From positions 7,068,001 through 7,132,000 of the forward strand of contig OX637353.1 of assembly GCA_951799405.1 (NCBI GenBank): DNA of 64,000 nt, in the 5' to 3' direction. Below are positions 22,869 through 34,145 of this stretch, piece by piece. Each line of letters begins with the position of its first letter. Positions within the stretch are counted from its first letter, which is position 1. A program made the position numbers and the translations under genes. Source of the stretch: Agapetus fuscipes (Eukaryota; Arthropoda; Insecta; Trichoptera; Glossosomatidae). The notes beneath the pieces were generated by a model that was not told the origin of the DNA, ran no database searches, and saw only the letters and a program-made list of their open reading frames with translations.

Positions 22869-25446
22869 TCCCAGCTAATCGCCGTGTCAAACTTGTTGTC
22901 GCTGTTGAACTTAGAAAATACTCGAAAACAACACGACGGTGAATTACGACAATTATGCTTGGGCCACGTACACGTATGCAGTGTGGCAATGCGTACAATA
23001 TATTCGGTTTCAAAAATCAACATAAGATTATTAGAAAATGTATAGATTAAAGTACTGACGCATGAATAGTAGGATATACTGAAGAATGTATTGATGAATG
23101 AAATGAAGAATCTGCTGAAGAATGTACGAAAGATTTTCCGCTTGTAAGGTTCATTCAATGTTGTAAAGAATTCACTGAAGATTCTACAAAATATTGTTCT
23201 GAAGTTTGTGCTGAAATGTGTAGTGAAAGGTGTATGAAAGACTGTTCTTAAGTAATCACTAATTTTCTTGTTAAATAAACTCTTGTACCTACTCGTAATA
23301 GGGATACTCTTTGTAGTTAAATTAATATTAAAAAAAAAATTCGAAGATCAACCTCACGTTTCGGTGCCAGTAATGATGATGATCACTGATCAGTAGTGTT
23401 CACATTGGTCTAAAAACAAGATATCTATCTGTGTGTTTGTCGAGTTGCGTTGTTTGGTTGTAGGTTGGACTCTGCGTCGCCTGACGGAGGTTAACGATCA
23501 TTATGAGCTCGGCATAATATTTTATGCAAATGTCGCTGTATGGGCTTCATTGTGTCGCTCACGAATGCTCGCTACCGTATGATTCCTTGACCGCGCCATT
23601 GTGCGACCAGCCGGACTGAATGTGGACGCGTACCTACCTAGAAAATATCATATACTCCGTGCAAGACAAGACAGGAGCGAATTTATAAAAAAGAGTCCTC
23701 AAACCGTTGTTTTTCAGTTTTTCATTATGATCATTTGTTAACCTAGACAGTTGACGTTGAACTCAATCACCTTGACACAAAGCCCTTGCGCTGGGTTCCT
23801 GTGGTAGCTCGAATGTTTCTCCAACGTAGCCACCAAAGTTTTGAAAGGGTGGCTAAAGTTTTGAAGGTTATTTCACAAATAACAAGATTTTATTTTTGAC
23901 TCAGAGCCAATACACAAAATATTACAATACATTGCTAATGCAAGATAAGCTCAGAATCTATAAGTTGTAAAGTAAAAAATGGCGTTTAAGAGCAGAAGTT
24001 AAAGGAAGCCAAAGCTCGAATCAGGGTGTAGTGCCATGTAGTGTAGTGCTGTTGCATGACATATAGTGATTTACGTAGATATATAAAATAACTTGTTTCA
24101 ACGCCAAGCAACAAGATTTTGTACGGGCATTTTTGAGTCTACAATGCATATTTAATTTTTACCCCCAGCACGTAAGAAATTTCTCAATTTCTGGGATCCC
24201 AACTGGTGGTTGAGTCGTTGATCTGTTGGAGATCCGAAGATCAATCCTTGATCTATACAATCACTTCATCTGTTTTCGTTCTGTTACCTCTTGACTACAG
24301 AATTCAAGGCTTTCATAGTTAGAAGTAGTGGAACATTTGATGCTGTTTGGTGTTCATCTCGTTTTAACGTACATATATGCATATTTCTCATCAATATCAG
24401 TAAATTTAACTTGCTTTACACAATAGTAAGTTACTTCAACGTTGATCTGGAGTGTAAGTTTCGACACCTACCGAATATTAGTCATTTTAGTATGAAGACC
24501 TGTTAAAGTCAAATCAGCTGTTCACTTGCGACCATCTTGGATAGGATATTTTTTATTGTATGGTGACTGTTAATGACGGTCAACGTTTGAATGTAAGTCT
24601 CCATTTTTCAGTTATCGTACATGATCGTTTGCCAAATCAAGTATTAATAAATTGTATCCTTAATGAAGCATTTTTTTTGTTTTGGTTTGGCCTATTGTAG
24701 ATCTGACTCTGTCGGCTTGCTGGTAGCGGCGCTACGTAGAGAATCGTCTTGATGACTGGCTATAATCCACGGACGCCACAAATGGTAATGAGAGGTGAAG
24801 CAAAAGACAACTCCTTTCATGCGACAACATACATACGGCAGCACATTAGTCTTTAAGAACAAAACTGTACAAGGTAAGTAGCTCTAATAATACAGATAAT
24901 CAGTCAAGTGTTTATCGAAATAAATAGCTCGTAAAAGTGATATGAAGATTAAAATTTAAAATGAGATAATTTAAGTGATTCAAATAGATTGTTGGATAAA
25001 GATATTGCTAAAAAATAATCGCTACCATTTTGACTGACGTGACAATCTGCGGTGGGTCTTGTTAGTTTTTATGACCTTTTTTGCACTGATTTTTATCCGA
25101 CGGATTGATTTGTAGTGATGTTTTGCTTCTGGTTTTTGTTTGGTAGTCCGATTCACCTGGAAATTCTGGAACAATTATTTTTAGATGCGTACAATATATT
25201 TCATATCGTGATTCTTAAAAATCGAATTAGAAAAAAGTAAGAAAATAAAGCCGAAACATAAATTAAATCCAGCAGCAGTCAAATTAGAGTTTCAGAAACT
25301 TAGCCAATCAAAAACATTATCTGCTTTGATAGTTGCCTATCATGTTTTCTTTAGGTAGGTACTTGTCTCATCAAGATCTGACATCAGGTTTTTGCACAAT
25401 TAAAAATATGATCTGTAAAAATTGTTAAACAAGCACAACTTCAAAG
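22869..25446. other. No gene recognised
   Basis: AT-rich sequence on both strands. Some moderately GC-rich patches (about 23470-23640, 24700-24790) show no readable motif, no SINE head and no terminal repeats. Confidence 0.4.
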
Positions 25447-25584
25447 GACGTGGATAATTTTGATACGATTCGAAGGGTGGTCCGGAATCCTGTTTATATC
25501 AATACTACGAGTGTGGCACATTGCGTTAATACTAAACCATCGCGTAGACAGAGAAGAAATATGGAAGATACACTAGCGTATCTG
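25447..25584 (+). CDS. Candidate internal exon, function unknown
   Basis: An open frame reads VDNFDTIRRVVRNPVYINTT and continues through SRRQRRNMEDTLAYL to a good donor, CTG followed by GTGAGT at 25585-25590, in phase 0. A weak acceptor (CTTCAAAG) ends at 25446. The amino-acid mix looks more protein-like than neighbouring frames. I recognise no domain. The frame stays open past the donor to 25719, so it may be a chance ORF. Confidence 0.22.
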
Positions 25585-25917
25585 GTGAGTGATTTAGTTT
25601 TCCTACATTTTTTTATTGAGTATCTACGCAATGCTTTAGACTTGGGTACAGTCGTAAGATCCATAAATACCAGTGGCGTAGGTTATTATAACACAATTTT
25701 CATCGACTTCCCTTTTTAAATTACGCCAAAAAATGTGCTTAAAAGTATTTATTTAATTATTAAAAAATTAACTAAAATGTTTTTTGAAAACCGCGTGAAC
25801 TTATTTCGATCGTGAAAAATGAAGATGACGAACCCAGTTTTTTTTTTAAATATAATTAGATTAAATACTTAATGAGTATATGATATATGGTTTTTGAATG
25901 GTTTTTGAATGGATTAA

Positions 25918-27304
25918 GGTGCGGTGCATGCCAACTATGAAAATAGTAAGGCATGTGTTCGTATTGATGGTGAGTATAGCGAGTGGTTTGAAGTTTATAA
26001 GGGTGTGAGGCAAGGATGTGTGATGAGTCCATGGCTATTTAACATAGTCATGGACAAGTGTGTCAGAGATGCTAGACTTAATGATTGTGGATTGATGATA
26101 GGAGAGAGCAAAGTGAGTGTTCTACTGTATGCAGATGATGCAGTTCTTGTATCTGATTCAGCAGTAGAATTGCAAACAATGCTCTCTAGATTGAATGAAG
26201 CTTTGTTAGGTAACCATCTGAAGTTGAATGCAAGTAAGACGAAAGTATTGATTTTTGAAAGAGATGATGAAAGTATGAATTATGAATTTAAAATTAATGG
26301 AATGAATGTTGATGTCGTAAATGAGTTTGTATACCTGGGAAGTAAGTTTGAAAAAGATGGAAGAATGACCGGTGAATTTGAAAGAAGAGTAATGAAGGGC
26401 AGGTGTGTACTGGGTGCCACAGCTTGTATCGCCAAAAATCAAAACATATCAAAAAATGCTCGATTGGCGGTACGCAGTGGCATACTTTTACCCACCTTGA
26501 TGTATGGAAGCGAGGCCTGGACGGTGAATGAAAGTGAAATTAGTAAAGTCCATACTGTTGAAATGGACTTTCTAAGAAGTATGATTGGGAAAAAACGGAG
26601 TGACAGGGTGAGGAATGATTTTGTAAGAGAAGAATGTGGTGCAAGAGAAAGTGTGAAAGTGAAGATTAAAAGAAGTTTGTTAAGATGGTTTGGGCATATG
26701 GAGAGAATGAATGAGGAAAGACTGACGAAGAAAGTATATGTTGGTAGAATAGATGGATGTCGTGGTAGAGGAAGACCGAGAAAGGTATGGATGGACCAAA
26801 TATCCGAAATTGCGAATGAATGGAATATCCAGAGTCATAATAAAAGAAGAGCTTGTATGAAGAAGGTTATGACTCTGGAGGAAATGAAAGAAGTATGTAA
26901 GGACAGAAAGAAATGGCGGTTGATCTGTAATGTTGGCGAATAGGGTTTATTAAATTGGAATTTGTTTTTGTTTGTAAATGGATATTTTGTATTTGAATAT
27001 TATTATTTAATGATGTATAAAATGTAATTTGTCGTGTGTGTGTGTTCCTTGACTTATAGGTTGGTATGCGGCTGACCACCCATGCTGTAAAAATGGTTCA
27101 CTTTGCCAATGTCACCCCTGTCTCAGGGAAGGACGGCAAGAGTTGCAGGGTGTATGTCCATTTGAGATTTGATTTTTATGTTGTAGGTTCACATGAGGCA
27201 TGTGCAAGCGCGAACTTGTACGTGTCTGGTTGTGAGAATGCATGTAATGTGAATCTTCAATGTAACATATCCTTGCAACTTAGATTAGATTAGATTAGAT
27301 TAGA
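25918..27304 (+). pseudogene. LINE A copy 1, 5'-truncated non-LTR retrotransposon
   Basis: An intact frame of 339 residues (25924-26943, TAG) covers the second half of a reverse transcriptase and the C-terminal region. Seen: VYKGVRQGCVMSPWLFNIV (motif B), LLYADDAVL (motif C, catalytic YADD), NASKTKVLIF (motif D), then LRWFGHMERM and GRGRPRKVW near the C-terminus. The endonuclease and motif A are absent, so the copy cannot move itself. The frame has no stops, which suggests it is fairly young. The 3' UTR (26944-27044) is followed by the LINE A 3' module (27045-27280) and a (TTAGA)n tail to 27304. The layout resembles RTE-like insect LINEs, but the clade is not settled by reading alone. Confidence 0.9.
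27045..27304 (+). repeat. LINE A 3' module with (TTAGA)n tail, at the end of LINE copy 1
   Basis: Reference copy of the module: TTCCTTGACTTATAGGTTGG, TGGTTCACTTTGCCAATG, TCAGGGAAGGACGGCAAGAG, GCGCGAACTTGTACGTG, then CCTTGCAACTTAGATTAGAT repeats. TGGTATG and GGTTCACTTTGCC sit about 40 bp apart and weakly resemble A and B boxes; that reading is an inference. Confidence 0.88.
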
Positions 27305-27552
27305 ACCATAAAAAAATTGTAATGTCTGTCAATAAAAAATGTTTTTATTGTACTTTAATTTCAGATACTAAAACAAGATTTTCGTAATTACGGCCTTCTC
27401 TTCTCTGCGTCTTGATGATGATTTCCTTAATTTCTAAGGATTTCACGTCACGTTTTTCAAAGCCACTTATTGCAAAAGAGGAGCAATTTCTTTGATAATA
27501 ATATTTTATCCCTTGGAATTTTAATGTTTGATGGATTTATTTTCATCAATCA

Positions 27553-27773
27553 TGGTATGAGGCTGACCACCCATACTGTAAAAATATGGTTCACTTGGCC
27601 AATGTCACCCCTGTTTCAAGGAAGGTCGTTAAGAGTTGCACAGCTTATGTTCATTTGAGATTGGGTTTTTATATTGTAGGTCCACATGCGGCATGTGTTA
27701 GCGCGAATTTATACGTGTCTGCTTGTGGACAATGCATTTAATATGAATCTCAAATAATATTTATCTTTGCTAC
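27553..27773 (+). repeat. LINE A 3' module, copy A5
   Basis: Lacks the first bases; runs from TGGTATGAGGCTGACCACCC to TTTATCTTTGCTACTTT. A type 3 SINE begins at once behind it. Confidence 0.75.
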
Positions 27774-27776
27774 TTT

Positions 27777-28024
27777 CGGTGTTATGGCCGTGGGGGCCAA
27801 GTGGGCCGATCGTTCTAGTCTGTTTGGATTGGAATAACGTTGGTTCGATCCCCGCTTGGGTCATTTGACCATAACTTTGACCCTGGTTCAACAGATGTTA
27901 TTGGGTAATTATTAATTAATAATTCATTAAAATAAACAATAATGAATTATTAATTCATGATATTCTGGCCAGACAGAATAGGTTGGTGAAATGCATTCCT
28001 CTTCACAAATCTATTTATATATTA
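27777..28024 (+). repeat. SINE type 3 (tRNA-like head), copy 1
   Basis: The head has GTGGGGGCCAAGTGGGCCGA and a B box GGTTCGATCCC. The body has TTATTAATTAATAATTCATT and GATATTCTGGCCAGACAG, and the end is CATTCCTCTTCACAAATC followed by an AT-rich tail. The same order recurs at 46985-47272. Confidence 0.7.
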
Positions 28025-28443
28025 AAAAAAAAACTTAGATTTAGATTAAGAATCAGGTTACCTTCTGAAAAAAATCACCCTTCACCACTGATAAATACGA
28101 ATACAGAATGAGCGCTCACCTCATAAAATTCCAATAGACTTCTATATCCCTCATCAAAGCATTGTCCGCCCGTCTCCTCTCCCCACGGCGTCTGTTGAGG
28201 ACGTTACAAATAAAGGAGCACCAGCCTGTGGGTTCTGGACCCGAGGCTGTGTGAGATCCAACACACAAAGACGCAAGCGCAGACCTTTGTCATGCAGATC
28301 TGGCTTCGTCATGCGTGAGACGGATGCTGTGCGACTGACGGCAGATCTGTGGAATGATCAAAAAATTATGTTTTTAGTCAAACTTTTGATGCTGGTGCAT
28401 TTTGTCACTTGGGTTTCTTTTTTGGTTTGTCTTTGTCGAAACT
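28025..28443. other. No gene recognised
   Basis: Short spacer with a GC-richer patch (28170-28350) that is open in one frame for 64 residues without any recognised motif. Confidence 0.4.
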
Positions 28444-29337
28444 AAGGCCCGGTAGTTTCATCATTAGCATACGCGCCTCATAGCATAAAAATGACTTAAT
28501 ATAGCTTAAAATCTTAAAAACGGTATTTTGAAATATGCTTTAGCAAGAAAATAATCTAATAGCAACGAAATTTTTGCTAGCCAATCTTGGGGAGCATACG
28601 TTTTATGCTTTAGCTAATTCCAATATGGCGTCTTTTCTCATATGTTATTTACAGCGGATATGTAGTTGTGAGTCGAATTTTAGCAATTATTCCCTTAGAA
28701 AACACACTATATTTACTTCAATTTTGTCATGGAAAGCAACGGTTCAGATGTCGAAAGAATTACTGATTATGTTTGCAGGTGCAAATAGAAAATATTTCGT
28801 CTCCCTCAATGTCTCCGAGTATTTGGTAGGAACGCGGAAGAATTCACTCGGCACAATGTTTGAAATTATTGTCAAGCAAATCACAACGGATTTATTAACC
28901 TATCTACAACACAGTTTGTAAAATCCGTTTTTAAATGTCTCACTAAATGTTTTACGCACTTATAATTTAAAATCATATCATATTATCACAGGGCGCCATC
29001 ATTGTTGACGCATTGCAGGCGGACGTCAATATGGCATCTGACAGTTATAAAAAAACTACCATAGACAAAAAAAACTTGAATTCGTGGCTGTTTACCATAT
29101 TATTTATGTGGCCAAATGCAGTATTTGAGGTTTTTTTTTACATTTTTCAAGTTTTGTCACGATGGTAGCCATGATGGTAGCAATGCAATTACTTCGGGTA
29201 TCTTCGGTATACACTACAGATAGCCTATAGGCAAAATGGGAATGAAAATACTGTTTTGGTGTTACTATAGCATATCTAGGGCGTAAAATATGCTATATAA
29301 ACTACTTTAGCTTAAAATGTGAAAATACCGGCCTTAA
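28444..29337. mobile_element. Non-autonomous DNA element with inverted ends, 894 bp
   Basis: The left end is AAGGCCCGGTAGTTTCA. The right end is the reverse complement of TTAAGGCCGGTATTTTCA. Both flanks carry GAAACT (28438-28443 and 29338-29343), a plausible 6-bp target duplication. Repeats of TAGC/TATGC are found near both ends. A 115-residue ORF (28574-28921) inside resembles no transposase I know. The superfamily is open. Confidence 0.6.
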
Positions 29338-29519
29338 GAAACTCGACAGTAACTGCAACTATTGGGCTGTCGCTGTTTAACGAGGGGTGGTCAAAACTTC
29401 TGTAAAGTCTTCTCGACTACTGAAAATAGTACTGTTTTAGATTAGTTGTACAATGCCGTAGTTTTTGTTTGTTTGCACACCAAATTATTGGTTAATGACA
29501 ATGCATTGAGCTAGGTTCA

Positions 29520-29632
29520 TGGTACAAATGGAAATGAGCCCTGAAAAGCTTGCCGACTTCCCTGAAACCGAGGGGACATTTGCAAAAGTAAACCAATTTT
29601 TTTGCATGAATTGAAAGTCACCTATAAGTCAA
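29520..29632 (-). repeat. LINE A 3' module, degenerate half copy
   Basis: GCCGACTTCCCTGAAACCGA, CATTTGCAAAAGTAAACCA and CACCTATAAGTCAAG match the reverse-complemented module at low identity. Confidence 0.55.
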
Positions 29633-30065
29633 GAAGCTATGAATGAAAAAAAAATTGTATATAATGTTAATATATTAACATAAATGATTCACAAGAGACT
29701 GATTGGATCAAAGAGTTTTTAAGGTTATTTATAAAATTATTAGATAAATCAGTAGGACTTTGGACCTCTAGGAATGCGCTTTGTATAACTCATCTGAGAC
29801 GATTGTAAACATTTGAACTTCAAAGGCTCTTTATTATAAAACCCTTATGATGGACCTTTCAGTGGTTTAAGATGAATTGTATAGGTTTTTTTTGAGCTCG
29901 CGTCATTTATTTTTGTGATACCTTGTCAACCCCTTTCGTGAGGTGATTGGATTAGTGTTTTTTGTAAATAAATCACTATAATGTATTAAAAAAACTTTAA
30001 TGAGAAAAACATTGTAAGCTTTTTCTACAAATATAATTTTTAAATGTTACCATTTCTATGATTCT
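29633..30065. other. No gene recognised
   Basis: AT-rich spacer, no motif seen. Confidence 0.4.
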
Positions 30066-30299
30066 ACACAAATATGTTACATTGGAGATTCACATTACAT
30101 GCATTCCCACAACCAAGACACGTACAAGTTCGCGCTTGCACGTGCCTCATGTGAGCCTACAACATAAAAACCAATCTCAAACGGACATACACCCTGCAAC
30201 TCTTGCCGTCCTTCCCTGTAACAGGGGTGACATTGGCAAAGTGAACCATTGTTTACAGCATGGGTGGTCAGCCGCATACCAACCTATAAGTCAAGGAAC
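30066..30299 (-). repeat. LINE A 3' module, copy A7
   Basis: Nearly identical to the module of LINE copy 1 over its length and ending at the common border CCTATAAGTCAAGGAAC, but the sequence beyond the border (AATAACAAGG) is unrelated to the LINE 3' UTR. The TTAGA tail is replaced by other sequence. Confidence 0.82.
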
Positions 30300-30390
30300 A
30301 ATAACAAGGTGAAAGACTTTTTTCTTGTAGGTATACATTTTTTCTTTCTTCTGAAACATAATATGCTTCATACACCTTTCAGGCTTTTGA

Positions 30391-30702
30391 CCGGTCCGTA
30401 GCTCAGTGGTAACACTGCGGACTCTGAATGGGAAGGTTGTGGGTTCGAATCCCGGCGGAGCACAAAAAATACCATTTATATTTTAAAATTTTCTCTTTGC
30501 TGGGTTGAAAAATTCATAAACCTTTACCAATGACCAGTCACCAAAGGTCCATCCAGCCTTACAGCAACTGGGTCTTGCTTGAGTATTGGCGCTTTGTAGC
30601 GACGACCTAGCTTGTACACCTCTGCGGCACTACAACAATTGTCATAGACCCCTAGAGTTTCTAGAATCTAGGGAGTCTCCCGCACAGGATTTCTTAGAAA
30701 AA
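30391..30702 (+). repeat. SINE type 2 (tRNA-derived), the most complete copy
   Basis: The head GGTCCGTAGCTCAGTGGTAA (A box) and GTGGGTTCGAATCCCGGCGG (B box) look like a tRNA gene, but the anticodon arm is irregular and the sequence continues into a conserved body (TTGCTGGGTTGAAAAATTCA, ACCAAAGGTCCATCCAGCC, GGCGCTTTGTAGCGACGACC) and an end with CCCGCACAGGATTTCTTAG and an A-run. The same head occurs on the minus strand at 47878-47948. It is a SINE and not a free tRNA gene. Confidence 0.82.
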
Positions 30703-30731
30703 AAAATGGTGGAAAGTTTTCAATGAACTAT

Positions 30732-30955
30732 TTCCGGTCGATAACCCAGTTGGTAAAACGCTTGCGTTCAAAGCGCGAGAATTCAATTCCCCCCAAGGGA
30801 ATCAGGTGAGCTTTTCTTAATCTCAAGTTCACAGTACTGGTTAGGTTAACTCACTTACGCGATAAATGAGAACCTGCCCCCTTGAGAGTTAAGGCTTACC
30901 CCCTTACTGGTAAAAATAGATAAGTAGGTTCCTTTTGCCACTTACCTTTCAACTC
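30732..30955 (+). repeat. SINE type 1 variant
   Basis: The head CCGGTCGATAACCCAGTTGG and a worn B box are followed by body blocks shared with type 1 (CTTACGCGATAAATGAG, CCCCCTTACTGGTAAAAATA). The 3' end with CCCCTTCGGGG is missing. It sits 30 bp behind the type 2 SINE. Confidence 0.6.
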
Positions 30956-31185
30956 CTTTAATGACAACGCTGTGAAATGTAGCATTATAGATGCAGATTA
31001 TTTACATTTTAAGTAAAATGCATGATTTTCAATCAAATTAACAAAACCACTGCTTCTCTGGGCAACTTTTCTCGAAGAAAATAAAATACCCTGTTAACAA
31101 TTTAAATAATAAAGTTGAAGAATAACGAAACAGCTTCCATTTTTCGTGCACTACTTTGTGTGACTTTTTAAGACATACTCGTAAT

Positions 31186-31374
31186 TTAATACATGCCACT
31201 TATTTTTTTACAGCGACAAGTCGGGTAACCTTTATTTAATTTAATTAATTCAAACCATGAACTCTTCCACGAAACGTGACCAAACGAATATATCTCTTTT
31301 AAAGAAGATAATACGAGGGATCCTAAAGTAGCAAGAAGCACCAAGTAGCAACCAAGATGTATGAAGAGATCCAT
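31186..31374 (-). CDS. Short ORF with a signal-peptide-like start, doubtful
   Basis: From the ATG at 31374-31372 the minus strand encodes MDLFIHLGCYLVLLATLGSL and continues to KLNKGYPTCRCKKISGMY, about 62 residues. The first 22 residues would make a plausible signal peptide, and the short mature part has two close Cys. The frame is open upstream to 31464. There is no homologue I recognise, no promoter and no splice partner. A chance ORF is the default reading. Confidence 0.15.
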   Translation of the reverse strand: MDLFIHLGCYLVLLATLGSLVLSSLKEIYSFGHVSWKSSWFELIKLNKGYPTCRCKKISGMY

Positions 31375-31464
31375 CTTGAATGTGTTATTGATAACTTGGC
31401 ATCCGTCAACGTCTCCCAACATTGTCACCGATGCCGACAGCCTTTCTGTCAATCCCTTCTTCAA

Positions 31465-33711
31465 ATACTAACTCCGGCATGACAATCTAACTTAAGGTTT
31501 CGGCTGCCCTTTTACTAGAATTGTTCTGTCAATGAACGATTCAATGTGATTTTTGTGACTTTTTTGGTAATTATTTATGTTTTTTTGTATTAAACGGTGG
31601 CAAAATGAAAAAAAATCATAAAAACATTTCAAAATCTACATACGATGAAAGTATACATGAAATTACTTTTTCTCAATACTTTGCTACTAAAATATTCAAG
31701 ACAACATGCAAGATTTTCCTTTTTACGCATTTCTTTGTCCACTGAAGATTTGAAATTACCCCTTTAATTTCTGCTATGTCTGTCTGATAGTCCTCTAGGA
31801 AGTGATTCGTTGACTATAAAGGTGTTAACCGTTTTTTTTTTCTTTAGTCTTTCTCAGTTCACTCCCGAGTCCTGGACGTAGGCCTTCTCGAATCTTCTCC
31901 GTGTTTTTTTTCTACCAGCTGCTATGTTCATTTTTTTTCATCAAGATTTCTATATTTACTTGAAAGGAGTAGGCAATAAGGGACCACATTTCCAGATGGG
32001 TTGGAGACTACATTTTAGTCCGCGGGGACTATTTATTTCATCCTTACCCTCCAAGCAAGCCAAGCAAACATCCCCCTATCCGCGACCTTTGGGACGCGTT
32101 TTCTAGGGGTTACAGGTGTAAGGATCCTCCAACAGAGGTAGTTTTAAAGGCAGTTTTCATATGAAAATTTTCGGTGACATAAAAACGAGTAGATACGATC
32201 ATTTACATTACAACTTCTTGGCATGATTAATTGGCCCTACAGAAGAATTTAATTATGTTTTTTTTAAACTAAGAAAATGACCATTTAGTCAATAAATATC
32301 TCTAAGTAATAATAATATATACATACAAGGTAGGTTTCAATGTGGTCATCATAAAAATGTATTTGTTCATAACTTGGTAGATACACAAATGTACATAGTG
32401 CTTAAAATATCATACATACAAAGTCCATACAATATTAATTTCGGACTCGTGCCTGAGTCGTGGGTGGCAGCTTATAGACAACGTAAGACAAAAAGGGAAT
32501 GAATCAATTTATTGCTATTAATAAAGAGATTGAAATTGTATCCACACTTACAGGCCCGCCCTAGAAACTAACTTACATCCAGATCAGTATTTCTAATTGT
32601 AAATAAACTGTCAAATGTCTGCATATAGGTAAGTATTTACCTACCTACCCTTATTAATATTTTTCGTAGGCACCCTCTAAAGGGGAAAAAATAACTCGTT
32701 TCGAAGACGCAAGTTCGACTTAATTCCGGCAGTCCTAAAAATACTATCGCGCTCAAAATAATTCACCCATTCCACAAACCTCAGGATATACACTTCCATT
32801 CCATTTTTCGGTCAGTTGTGTTACACGGATGTGAAGCACGGATTCTGAATAAAAAACGAGGGAATCTCACCAGGTCTTTTTCGCTGGTCTATTTCGAGGC
32901 GACATGAGTCGTTGTATTGAATTGCCTTCGCGAGTGAGGAAAGAAGAACTTGTGAATAATTTAATATAATATTGCCAAAAAAAATAAAAAAATCAAGGTA
33001 TTGCCTGTTGTTTGACTCTGCGCTATATTGTAGTCCATACACATCTGAGATTGTCTTCAGATTGGGATCCGATCCGAACAATAAATATTGGACATTGGGC
33101 AACTCCTGACCGGGCCGTGTGTTGAAAAAACATGAATGGTCCATCATTATCGATCGCGCCTATAAAACCAAAACCAAATGCAGCCATATAATAATTGTGC
33201 TAAGGTATAATAATTAATGCGAGACGATATTTTAGTGTCAGCCTCCTATACGAGAGGAAAATAAAGCAATGCTTAGATCTAGTCAATTTCTTATCTCGGA
33301 TGTGCATATCAAAAATATATCAATACTTACCTTATTTTCGGCACTCTAAGCACGTTTCATTTTATCAGTATATTTCAGACAAACTTTATTAAATTTCTAG
33401 AGAATAATGTAAACTAAATAATTTAAAAGAACTGCATTTTTGGAAGACTTCATATTTTAGAGACATCTGAAAATACCCTTTTTGAGTAAGTCATACAAAA
33501 GTTATTTGGATTTGCTTTCACATAGAAGTATGATGTTCTTTAGAATTAGAAACATTTCAGAAACAAAGTTAGGAAAGTTGTTCAAAGAATTAAAGACACT
33601 GAAGATGTTAAAAAATGTTGGCGTAACTTATCATAGCATGTTATGAGTAGATGGTCTACAGGTCTTTTCGACATTTTTTGACTCAAATTATTTTCAGATC
33701 ATCCTTCAATT
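31465..33711. other. No gene recognised
   Basis: AT-rich sequence. 31855-31910 (CCTGGACGTAGGCCTTCTCG) looks like a scrap of an old retrotransposon. A 108-residue minus frame (32821-33147) has no recognisable motif. Confidence 0.4.
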
Positions 33712-34145
33712 GTATCTGATTCAGCAGTAGAATTGCAAACAATGCTCTCTAGATTGAATGAAGCTTTGTTAGGTAACCATTTGAAGTTGAATGCAAGTAA
33801 GACGAAAGTATTGATTTTTGAAAGAAATGATGAAAATATGAATTATGAATTTAAAATTAATGGAATGAATGTTGATGTCGTAAATGAGTTTGTATATCTG
33901 GGAAGTAAGTTTGAAAAAGATGGAAGAATGTCCGGAGAATTTGAAAGAAGAATAATGAAAGGCAGGTGTGTACTGGGTGCGACCGCTTGCATCGCCAGGA
34001 ACCAAAATCTCTCAAAAAATGTTAGATTGGCGGTGCACGGTGGTATACTAGTGCCCACCTTGATGTATGGAAGTGAAGCCTGGACGGTGAGTGAAAGGGA
34101 AATTAGTAAAGTCCATACAGTAGAAATGGACTATCTAAGAAGTAT

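Noticed and set aside
28574..28921. A 115-residue ORF inside the 894-bp element as a transposase
   Set aside because: No transposase motif is seen and it is too short; it is left as part of the non-autonomous element.
30391..30465. A tRNA gene with A and B boxes
   Set aside because: The anticodon arm is irregular and the sequence runs on into a conserved SINE body. The same head and body recur at 47660-47950.
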